A stretch of 20,123 bases of DNA from an uncultured Bacilli bacterium (GTDB lineage: Bacteria; Bacillota_I; Bacilli_A; RF39; UBA660). Below are positions 13,962 through 20,123 of the stretch, one piece after another. How positions within the stretch are numbered: position 1 is the first letter of the stretch; every line of letters starts with the position of its first letter. The translations under genes were made by a program, and so were the position numbers. The stretch is taken from contig CANNTX010000021.1 in assembly GCA_947522695.1 (NCBI GenBank), positions 1 to 20,123 of the forward strand. The letters run 5' to 3'. Below the pieces are notes generated by a model that was not told where the DNA came from, did not search any database, and was given only the letters and a program-made list of their open reading frames with translations.

Positions 13962-14369
13962 ATGAAAAAAATAATACCTTATTTACTAGCATTAATTTTA
14001 GGATACCTAATAGCTAACTTAATATTTGATTATCAAAATATTAAAATGACTGGCTTTCAATTAGGTGTTTATAAAGATATTGCATTAGCAAAAGAATATA
14101 ATAAAAAATATCCCTCCTCTATACTAATCAAAGACGATGACGTCTACAGATTATATTACAGTATTCTTTCTAATGATGATGCTATTGCTAAAATGGAAGA
14201 ATATCTTAATAAAAATAAAATAGCTTATTATAAGAAAGAAATAATTGTTAATGATAATGGTTTAATTAAAGCTTTAAACAAGTATGAAAAAAGTATGATA
14301 AACGTTAGTGATGATGCCTTTAAGGCTATAAATGAAGTTATAATGGAAAGTTATGGAGGAGAAATATGA
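13962..14369 (+). CDS. Single-pass membrane protein with a SPOR-like domain, in the spoIIB position
   Basis: The 135-residue protein has an N-terminal membrane segment (about residues 5-22, IIPYLLALILGYLIANLIF). An extracellular part resembles a SPOR domain: FQLGVYKDIALAKEYNKKYPS, then YRLYYSILSNDDAIAKMEEYL, with the alternating aromatic strand and A-rich helix pattern. SPOR domains bind denuded peptidoglycan glycan strands. In Bacillus, spoIIB, a membrane protein with a C-terminal SPOR domain used in forespore engulfment, lies near radC upstream of mreBCD. This protein sits directly before radC and could be a short SpoIIB counterpart, but the match is weak and this is inference. The TGA stop overlaps radC's ATG. 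GGTGAT 5 nt upstream supports the start. Confidence 0.6.
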   Translation: MKKIIPYLLALILGYLIANLIFDYQNIKMTGFQLGVYKDIALAKEYNKKYPSSILIKDDDVYRLYYSILSNDDAIAKMEEYLNKNKIAYYKKEIIVNDNGLIKALNKYEKSMINVSDDAFKAINEVIMESYGGEI

Positions 14370-15049
14370 AGTTAAAAGAAATACCAAAGAATGAGCGACC
14401 TAGAGAAAGATTAATAAAATATGGTGCTGAAAATTTATCTAATGAAGATCTAATTTCGATTATACTTGGAACAGGTACTAAAGATATAAACGTAAGAGAA
14501 CTTAGTATTAAAATATTAAATCAAATAAAAAGTTTAAATGATTTAAGTAATCTAACCGTAAAAGAATTGACATCAATTAAAGGAATTGGAGAAGCAAAAG
14601 CAATAAATTTAATAGCAGCTATTGAATTAGGTAAAAGAGTTGACAATTTAATTATCGATAATAAAATATCCCTTAATAATAGTGAAAAAGTAAACAAATA
14701 CTTTTCTAATTTAATTGTAAAATCTAAGCAAGAAGAATTATTGGTTATACTAGTTAATAATTTGAAGAAAATGATTGATTATAAAATAATGTTTAAGGGT
14801 ACTGATAATTCAAGTTTAGTAAGTATTAAAGAAATACTTAATTATGCAATAACTAACCACGCATCAGGAATAATTATAATGCATAACCATCCATCAGGTA
14901 ATCCAGAGCCATCAAATGCAGATAAACTATTAACTAACAAATTACTTGCTTCATCAAACATAGTTGAAATACCATTATTAGACCATATTATAACCTGTGG
15001 AAAATCTTATTATAGTTTCCTAGAAGGTGAAATATTATATGAAAAATAA
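14366..15049 (+). CDS. radC: RadC/YsxA JAB-domain protein
   Basis: The 227-residue protein has the RadC layout: an N-terminal helix-hairpin-helix (LTSIKGIGEAKAINLIAAIELG, about residues 67-88) and a JAB/MPN domain with metal ligands in HNHPSGNPEPSNAD (H173, H175, D186) and a likely acidic partner in VSIKEIL. Despite its name, direct evidence for a DNA-repair function is poor in this family, and its real substrate is unknown. GGAGGAGA lies before the ATG, inside the upstream gene, which it overlaps by 4 nt. It precedes mreC directly. In Bacillus mreB lies between the two. Confidence 0.93.
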   Translation: MKLKEIPKNERPRERLIKYGAENLSNEDLISIILGTGTKDINVRELSIKILNQIKSLNDLSNLTVKELTSIKGIGEAKAINLIAAIELGKRVDNLIIDNKISLNNSEKVNKYFSNLIVKSKQEELLVILVNNLKKMIDYKIMFKGTDNSSLVSIKEILNYAITNHASGIIIMHNHPSGNPEPSNADKLLTNKLLASSNIVEIPLLDHIITCGKSYYSFLEGEILYEK

Positions 15050-15650
15050 TAAATATATATTTTTAGTAATAATATTTTTAGTAATAATATCTCGTAATAG
15101 TTTAGTTAATTTAATAAATAATACTTTAAAGTCTTTTTTTATAAAAGATAATAATATAGAAATAAATTATTTAAACAGCGAGATAAATAGATTAAAAAAT
15201 GAATATAATAGCTTACTAGATTTTAAAAATAATATTAACATAAATGAAAATTACTATATATCTAATATTTATAAAAATAATTATAGTTTTGATAAATTAA
15301 TTATTAATGGCACAAATTATAATATTAATGATGAAGTATTAAATAATGATGGTTTAATTGGTTTTATATCCAAAATTAGTGATAAGTATTCAGAAATTAA
15401 ATATATTTACAATTCTAGAGTTCCAGTTAAAATAAATAATGAATATGGCAAAATAATTGGTAGTGATATAGATAATAATTTAATTGTTAGTGAAGTAGAA
15501 AACGTGAATATAAATGACAAAGTTTATAGTGTTAATAATTCTTATATTGGTAAAGTTATTAAAATAGATAATAATAATTTAAATAAAAAATTAACCATTA
15601 AAACTATTGATTTAAGTAATATTAATTATGTTTTAATTAGAAGTATTTAA
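15039..15650 (+). CDS. mreC: Rod-shape-determining protein MreC (short form)
   Basis: MreC is the extracytoplasmic scaffold of the elongasome. The 203-residue protein has a short cytosolic start, a membrane segment (about residues 6-23), a coiled coil (about 40-65, EINYLNSEINRLKNEY) and the MreC beta domain with NDGLIGFISKISDKYSEIKYI, SRVPVKI and GKIIGSD. It is much shorter than the Bacillus protein (about 290). The ATG at 15039 is chosen because AGAAGGTGA lies 8 nt upstream. The longer GTG start at 15027 would fall inside that site. It overlaps radC by 11 nt. No mreB is present between them. mreD starts 1 nt after its stop codon. Confidence 0.85.
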   Translation: MKNNKYIFLVIIFLVIISRNSLVNLINNTLKSFFIKDNNIEINYLNSEINRLKNEYNSLLDFKNNININENYYISNIYKNNYSFDKLIINGTNYNINDEVLNNDGLIGFISKISDKYSEIKYIYNSRVPVKINNEYGKIIGSDIDNNLIVSEVENVNINDKVYSVNNSYIGKVIKIDNNNLNKKLTIKTIDLSNINYVLIRSI

Positions 15651-15651
15651 T

Positions 15652-16026
15652 ATGATAATAGATTTTATATCTCTTAATTGTTTTAATATTTATTTATTAT
15701 CTATTATACTATTTCTTTTTTGTTTAAATGATAAAACATTATACTATATTCTAATTATCGATTTAATAATAAATGGAATCCCATTTGTTACAATTATAAT
15801 GACACTATTATATTTATTTAATAAAAATGTATTTAAATATTTAAATAATAATTTTATAAACCAATATGTTTTTTTGATAATATATTACTTTATATTTTCT
15901 ATTATTTTATATAGTGTCTTTAATAAATTTAATTTATATATAATTAAATATTTAATAAATAATTTGCCATACAATTTAATATATTATTATATAGGATTAA
16001 AAATATTAAATAAGAAAGTGGAATAA
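15652..16026 (+). CDS. mreD: MreD-like membrane protein
   Basis: The 124-residue, almost wholly hydrophobic protein has about four membrane segments, is rich in Ile, Leu, Phe and Tyr, and carries FCLNDKTLYYILIIDLIINGIPFVTIIMTLLYLFN early on. Sequence alone is weakly diagnostic, but its place immediately after mreC and before spoIVFA is the MreD position. Bacillus MreD is about 170 residues, so this one is shortened. No Shine-Dalgarno site precedes the ATG. The 1-nt gap after mreC suggests translation by re-initiation. Confidence 0.72.
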   Translation: MIIDFISLNCFNIYLLSIILFLFCLNDKTLYYILIIDLIINGIPFVTIIMTLLYLFNKNVFKYLNNNFINQYVFLIIYYFIFSIILYSVFNKFNLYIIKYLINNLPYNLIYYYIGLKILNKKVE

Positions 16027-16027
16027 A

Positions 16028-16555
16028 ATGAATAAGAAAAAATATGTAAAATCACTTTTTATTAGAGTATTATTAAGTATATTATTGTTTTTGGTAGTTG
16101 GTATTCTTATTAATCGAAGTGATAAATTTTTATTATTTTACAAAAACAATGTTTACGATAAAAACTTGAAATTTAGTAAATTAAGTACTGCTATTAATAA
16201 AATTTTTGGCAAAACATTACTTGTTGATGAAAATGTTACAGCAGTAAATAAAGAAATAAAGTATGCCTCATTTAATGCCTATAAAGATGGGGCAGTGTTA
16301 AATGATATTAATAATGTTTATCCCTTTAAAAGTGGTATCGTAGTTTTTATAGGTGAAAAAGAAGACTACGGAAATACTGTAATTATTCAAGGAATGGATG
16401 GTATAGATTATTGGTATGGGAACATAACTAATTTAGGTGTAAAGCTCTATGATTACGTTGAAACTAAAAATATAATTGGTCAAGCCAAAGACAATAAACT
16501 ATATGTGTTATTTATGAAAGATAATAAAATTTTAGATTATAATGATTATTTATAA
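16028..16555 (+). CDS. spoIVFA: SpoIVFA-like membrane protein with a degenerate LytM/M23 domain
   Basis: In Bacillus, SpoIVFA tethers and inhibits the SpoIVFB protease in the outer forespore membrane and is cleaved by SpoIVB. The 175-residue protein has one membrane segment (about residues 10-28) and a C-terminal LytM-like domain: YPFKSGIVVFIGEKEDYGNTVIIQGMDGIDYWYGNI, then a LGVKLYDYVE strand. The Zn-binding histidines of active M23 peptidases are missing, as expected for SpoIVFA. It is shorter than Bacillus SpoIVFA (264 residues). It starts 1 nt after the mreD stop and precedes the SpoIVFB-like protease, so its identity rests on both domain and position. The ribosome-binding site (AAAGTGGAA) is weak. 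Confidence 0.8.
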   Translation: MNKKKYVKSLFIRVLLSILLFLVVGILINRSDKFLLFYKNNVYDKNLKFSKLSTAINKIFGKTLLVDENVTAVNKEIKYASFNAYKDGAVLNDINNVYPFKSGIVVFIGEKEDYGNTVIIQGMDGIDYWYGNITNLGVKLYDYVETKNIIGQAKDNKLYVLFMKDNKILDYNDYL

Positions 16556-16594
16556 TTTAGAAATATTATCTTTTTATTTTGAATAAATTATTAT

Positions 16595-17323
16595 ATGAAA
16601 ATAGATATTCATCCTTTAACAATCGTTTTAGCCTTATTATTGTTTTTATGTGGTCGTTTTAACTATTTCTTTATAATAGCATCTATTATTCTTATTCATG
16701 ATTTAGGCCATTTAATAACTATGAAAATATTTAAAATAAATGTATCTAAACTTATCATTTTACCATTTGGAAGTTTAATTGAAAGTAACATAAAATATAA
16801 TGAAAAAACTATAATTAAATTTTTAATAGCTATTTCTGGAGTAATATTTCAATTTATATTATTTTTTATTGTAAATTTATTATTTAAATATAATTTAATA
16901 AATACAATTTCATTAGATATATTTAATAAATATAACAAATTTATAATTATATTTAATCTTTTACCAATTATACCCTTAGATGGATCTAAAATATTAGAAG
17001 CATTGCTAGAAAGCATTATCCCTTTTAAAATAATTATATATATAAAATGCATAATTAGTATTATAAGCATAGTTATATTAACATTCTACTTAAAATTATC
17101 CTTAGATTTAATAAACATATTGTTTATAAGTCTTTTTAAAACTTATGAAGAATTATTAAATATCAATATTATATATAACAAATTTTTGTTAGAAAGATAC
17201 TTATATAAAGCAAATTTTAAAAAAGTGAAATATATTAAATCAATTAAACAAATTTACAAAAACAAAATAAATTTTATAAATAATGTTAATGAAATTAAAG
17301 TTTTAGAAAAAATTTTCAAATAA
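16595..17323 (+). CDS. spoIVFB: SpoIVFB-like site-2 intramembrane metalloprotease
   Basis: SpoIVFB cuts pro-sigma-K within the membrane. The 242-residue protein has about six membrane segments. The zinc motif is HDLGH (H35-D36-H39) in place of HExxH, so the catalytic Glu is replaced by Asp. The second motif NLLPIIPLDG (N121 to G130) keeps D129, the third metal ligand. The start IDIHPLTIVLALLLFLCG is typical of SpoIVFB. The C-terminal part has a lysine-rich region instead of an obvious CBS domain. There is no Shine-Dalgarno site before ATG 16595, and no later start would retain the zinc motif. It may depend on readthrough from spoIVFA 39 nt upstream. Confidence 0.85.
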   Translation: MKIDIHPLTIVLALLLFLCGRFNYFFIIASIILIHDLGHLITMKIFKINVSKLIILPFGSLIESNIKYNEKTIIKFLIAISGVIFQFILFFIVNLLFKYNLINTISLDIFNKYNKFIIIFNLLPIIPLDGSKILEALLESIIPFKIIIYIKCIISIISIVILTFYLKLSLDLINILFISLFKTYEELLNINIIYNKFLLERYLYKANFKKVKYIKSIKQIYKNKINFINNVNEIKVLEKIFK

Positions 17324-17346
17324 AAAAAGTAAAATGAACTTTTTTT
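17322..17346 (+). terminator. A/T-rich intrinsic terminator after spoIVFB
   Basis: A7GT (17322-17330) pairs with ACT7 (17338-17346) around a 7-nt loop. The stem is long but has only one G-C pair, so efficiency is uncertain. The symmetry of A and T runs could also work on the opposite strand. Confidence 0.65.
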
Positions 17347-17376
17347 GGCTATATATATAAGTAGAAGGAGGTAATT

Positions 17377-18048
17377 ATGGAAAAAATATCATATTATAAA
17401 AAATATTTAATTTTAGTGTTCTGTTTGCTATTTTTAGCAGCATTTACTATTGCTTTTTTTAAATTAAACAATGAAGAAACAGAAGTAGAAGATAATTTAG
17501 TTATCAATAATGAAATAACAACTAAAGAAATAGCAAAACAAGATGAAGTTAAATTATATTTTGATATTAAAGGTAGTGTTAAAAAACCAGGTGTATATGA
17601 GTTTACTCTAGGTGATAAAATTATTGATGCTATTAATAAAGCCGGTGGTTTAACTAAAACTGCAACTACAAATAACTTAAATCTTAGTAAAAAGTTAACT
17701 AATGAAATGGTTATTTATGTGTTTAGTAAAAATGAGTTAACAACTACAAAAGCTTTAGAGCCAGTAAGTAATGCTTCAGAGTGCAAATGTGAAACTATTG
17801 AAGTTAATAACTGTGTTGATAAAAATACTACTAATGAATCAACGAATAATGAAACATCTAAAATCAATATCAATACTGATAATAAAGAAAGACTTATGAC
17901 TATAAGTGGTATTGGTTCAAGTAAAGCAGATGCTATAATTGAATATCGTACTAAAAATGGTAATTTTAAAACCACTGAAGATATTATGAACGTAAGTGGA
18001 ATTAGTAAAACAATCTATGACAAGATTAAAGATACTATTACAGTCTAA
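17377..18048 (+). CDS. comEA: ComEA DNA-receptor protein for competence
   Basis: ComEA binds incoming double-stranded DNA on the outer face of the membrane. The 223-residue protein has an N-terminal anchor (about residues 10-28), an SLBB domain (about 60-115, IKGSVKKPGVYEFTLGDKIIDAINKAGGL), a linker with three cysteines (CKCETIEVNNC) and two helix-hairpin-helix repeats (about 165-222, INTDNKERLMTISGIGSSKADAIIEYR and EDIMNVSGISKTIYDKIKD). Length and layout match the Bacillus protein. AGAAGGAGG lies 6 nt before the ATG. A TATATATATAA stretch (17350-17360) may hold a -10 box, but no -35 fits. The start of comEC overlaps its end. Confidence 0.94.
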   Translation: MEKISYYKKYLILVFCLLFLAAFTIAFFKLNNEETEVEDNLVINNEITTKEIAKQDEVKLYFDIKGSVKKPGVYEFTLGDKIIDAINKAGGLTKTATTNNLNLSKKLTNEMVIYVFSKNELTTTKALEPVSNASECKCETIEVNNCVDKNTTNESTNNETSKININTDNKERLMTISGIGSSKADAIIEYRTKNGNFKTTEDIMNVSGISKTIYDKIKDTITV

Positions 18049-20032
18049 TGTAATATATTATTGTCTATTAATAGTTACCATTTTATATGTTGGTATTAAA
18101 GTAATGATAGGCTATACCAGTAAGATTAATGTAAATGAAGATTTTACTGGTATAGTAACTACCATAATTAAAAAAGAAAACTCCTTTAAATTAACTATCA
18201 AAAGTAAAGAAAAATTAATAGTCTATATAAATAATATTGATAATCTCGAATTAGGCGATAAAGTAGTTGTAAGAGGGGAATATGTTCTACCTAAAAAAGC
18301 AACTATTCCTAACAATTTTGACTATCAAAAATATTTATATAACAATCATATATTTTATATAATGTACGCAAAAGAATTAAAAATATTAAAAAAGAATCAA
18401 AATATAATATATGAAATTAAAAAATATATTTTAAATAAAACAAATAATTATAAAAATAAAGGTTATTTAAATGCCTTTATAATTGGTGATAAAACCGATT
18501 TAGAATTTTATGAAACATATCAAAATAATGGGATAAGTCATCTATTTGCCTTAAGTGGTATGCATATTAGTATGCTTTCACTAATAATTTATAAATTAGT
18601 TAATAGATTTAAACATAAAGATCTAATAGTTATTATATTTCTATTATTTTATGTAACTTTAACTAACTTTTCAGCAAGTATCTTAAGAACAATAATCTTT
18701 TTTATTATTCTTAAATTAAATAAGAAACTAGATTTAAATATAAGTACTAAAAACGCCCTATTATTAACGTTATCTATAATAATGATTTATAACCCCTTAA
18801 TTGTTTTTGATATAGGTTTCCAGTACTCAGGCTTAGTTACATTTGGCTTAATAGTAAGCTCTAAATATTATAAAAAGAATTATTTTTACAATCTATTTAT
18901 AACTTCATTTATAGCCCTTTTATTTAGTTTACCAATAACCCTTTACAATAATTATGAATTAAACTTATTATCTATTTTAAATAATTTAATAAATGTTCCC
19001 TTAATCACATTTATTATTTATCCTTTAAGCTTATTAACATTTATTTTAAAATTTTTAGAACCTATCTATAATTTAACCATAAATTTATTAGAGTTTATTA
19101 ATAATATAAGTAGCCTATTTTCTTTAAATGTAATTGTACCTAAAGTTCATATTATTTTTTATTTAATTTATTATCTTTTCATTTATTTGTACATTCAATC
19201 TAACAATAAGAAATTTATTTTAGTAGCTTGTTTATATCTTCTATCATTTAAATTAAAACCATTTATAGATCACAATAACTATGTTTATTATCTAGATGTC
19301 GGTCAAGGCGATTCATCTTTAGTTATATATAATGATGAGGTTATAATAATTGACACTGGCGGCATAAGTAATTATTTTGTTAGTTCAGGAAGTATTAAAC
19401 TTTTGAAGTCACTAGGTTATTCTCATATAGATTATCTAATTCTAACTCATGGAGACTTTGATCATATGGGAGATAGTATTTATTTAATAAATAATTATAA
19501 AGTGAAAAATGTAGTATTTAATTGCGGAGAGTTTAATGAATTAGAAAAAGAATTAATCAAAGTATTAGATAAAAAGAAAATAAAATATCACTCATGCATT
19601 AAAGAATTAAATATAGATAATAACAAACTATATTTTTTACAAACAAAAGAATATGATAATGAAAATGATAATTCAAATGTTATTTATACTGAACTTGATG
19701 GTTATAAGTTTATGTTTATGGGAGACGCTGGAGTAGAAAAAGAGAAAGACATATTAAATAAATATAATATAACAAGTATTGATATATTAAAAATTGGACA
19801 CCATGGAAGTAAAACAAGTAGTAGTAAAGAATTTATAAATGAAATAAATCCAAATTATTCTATTATTAGTGTTGGAAAGAATAATAGGTATGGTCATCCA
19901 AATAAGGAAGTATTAAATAATCTAGATCATTCAAAAATATATAGAACAGATGAGGACGGAAGTATTATATTTAAGATTAAAAATAATAAATTGAAAATTG
20001 AGACTTGTAGTACGTGGAAAGGAGTAATATGA
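18017..20032 (+). CDS. comEC: ComEC DNA-uptake channel (ComEC/Rec2 with metallo-beta-lactamase domain)
   Basis: ComEC forms the channel that carries single-stranded DNA across the membrane. From ATG 18017 the protein has 671 residues, slightly short for the family. It has an N-terminal membrane segment, an OB-like extracellular domain (VVVRGEYVLPKK), then the multi-pass Competence domain with GNFxALSGMHISM-type core (IGDKTDL, LFALSGMHISM). A C-terminal beta-lactamase-like nuclease domain has DVGQGD (D427-D432), THGDFDH (H478, D480, D482, H483), GDAG (D570) and GHHGS (H595-S598). The start is uncertain: no Shine-Dalgarno site fits, and GTG 17996 is an earlier possibility. ATG 18017 keeps a positive MTRLK before the first helix. 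It overlaps comEA by 32 nt. comEB is absent. Confidence 0.92.
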   Translation: MTRLKILLQSNVIYYCLLIVTILYVGIKVMIGYTSKINVNEDFTGIVTTIIKKENSFKLTIKSKEKLIVYINNIDNLELGDKVVVRGEYVLPKKATIPNNFDYQKYLYNNHIFYIMYAKELKILKKNQNIIYEIKKYILNKTNNYKNKGYLNAFIIGDKTDLEFYETYQNNGISHLFALSGMHISMLSLIIYKLVNRFKHKDLIVIIFLLFYVTLTNFSASILRTIIFFIILKLNKKLDLNISTKNALLLTLSIIMIYNPLIVFDIGFQYSGLVTFGLIVSSKYYKKNYFYNLFITSFIALLFSLPITLYNNYELNLLSILNNLINVPLITFIIYPLSLLTFILKFLEPIYNLTINLLEFINNISSLFSLNVIVPKVHIIFYLIYYLFIYLYIQSNNKKFILVACLYLLSFKLKPFIDHNNYVYYLDVGQGDSSLVIYNDEVIIIDTGGISNYFVSSGSIKLLKSLGYSHIDYLILTHGDFDHMGDSIYLINNYKVKNVVFNCGEFNELEKELIKVLDKKKIKYHSCIKELNIDNNKLYFLQTKEYDNENDNSNVIYTELDGYKFMFMGDAGVEKEKDILNKYNITSIDILKIGHHGSKTSSSKEFINEINPNYSIISVGKNNRYGHPNKEVLNNLDHSKIYRTDEDGSIIFKIKNNKLKIETCSTWKGVI

Positions 20033-20123
20033 TAGACGAAATAGACAAAACATATCAACAAATAGAAAACAAGATATTAAATCATGAAATATATCAAAAT
20101 GTAAAAGATTATTCAAAAGCAAA
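20029..20123 (+). CDS. Start of a YlbF/YmcA-like helical protein, 3'-truncated
   Basis: The frame begins at ATG 20029, overlapping the comEC stop by 4 nt (ATGA), with AAAGGAG 4-5 nt upstream. It stays open to the window end. The 31 visible residues (IDKTYQQIENKILNHEIYQNVKDY in part) are helical and resemble the start of the YlbF/YmcA family (Com_YlbF), regulators of competence and sporulation in Bacillus. That would fit the neighbours, but too little is visible to be sure. holA, which often follows comEC, is not what begins here. Confidence 0.45.
   Translation, partial: MIDEIDKTYQQIENKILNHEIYQNVKDYSKA

Noticed and set aside
15027..15038. GTG start for mreC
   Set aside because: It falls within the ribosome-binding site AGAAGGTGA that serves ATG 15039.
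17350..17360. TATATATATAA as a comEA promoter
   Set aside because: No -35 box at a suitable distance is seen. The tract is low-complexity and could occur by chance.
1..20123. Mycoplasma-type genetic code (TGA as Trp)
   Set aside because: Several genes end at TGA in ATGA overlaps, and Trp codons are TGG throughout, so the standard code fits.

Overview
The window is a very AT-rich bacterial chromosome segment with every supported gene on the + strand. It looks like a low-GC Firmicute on the Bacilli/Mollicutes side, probably a small-genome gut-type lineage. Evidence for this is the neighbourhood radC-mreC-mreD-spoIVFA-spoIVFB, the rpsU-yqeY pair, comEA-comEC, LiaF-like envelope genes, and ATGA gene overlaps. 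TGA is used as a real stop (1715-1717, 14367-14369, 20030-20032) and Trp is encoded by TGG, so this is the standard bacterial code, not the Mycoplasma code. No mobile element, CRISPR array, rRNA or tRNA is visible.

Region 1 (1-2541) holds the end of a ClpB-D1-like AAA+ gene with a strong terminator, then a two-gene envelope operon (LiaF-like and a LiaG-like DUF4097 protein). Region 2 (2760-9756) is the most unusual part. It is a tightly packed operon encoding a membrane-anchored substrate-binding protein fused to a von Willebrand A (VWA) domain, an XpaC-family membrane protein, a second paralogous binding protein, a TelA-family coiled-coil protein and a CbbX/SpoVK-type AAA+ ATPase. A separately promoted atypical kinase-like gene follows. 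I read this as a membrane-spanning sensing or assembly system whose substrate and output cannot be told from sequence.

Region 3 (9796-12155) has spoIVB, a small membrane protein of unknown function, and psd for phosphatidylethanolamine synthesis. Region 4 (12183-13791) is translation: rpmG, efp, rpsU, yqeY. Region 5 (13810-17346) starts with a perfect consensus promoter and a long leader. It then runs SPOR-like (spoIIB-positioned) gene, radC, mreC, mreD, spoIVFA, spoIVFB, which is the Bacillus subtilis order with maf, mreB, minC and minD missing. Region 6 (17377 to the end) is the DNA-uptake pair comEA-comEC plus the start of a YlbF-like gene.

spoIVB, spoIVFA and spoIVFB together form the signalling chain that activates pro-sigma-K late in sporulation, so an endospore programme, or its remnant, is likely. 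Both proteases carry substitutions at expected catalytic positions: Asp to Ser in SpoIVB, and Glu to Asp in the HExxH motif of SpoIVFB. Promoters are easy to read. All eight proposed have a 17-bp spacer, six carry a TGn extended -10, and leaders are generally about 10-27 nt.
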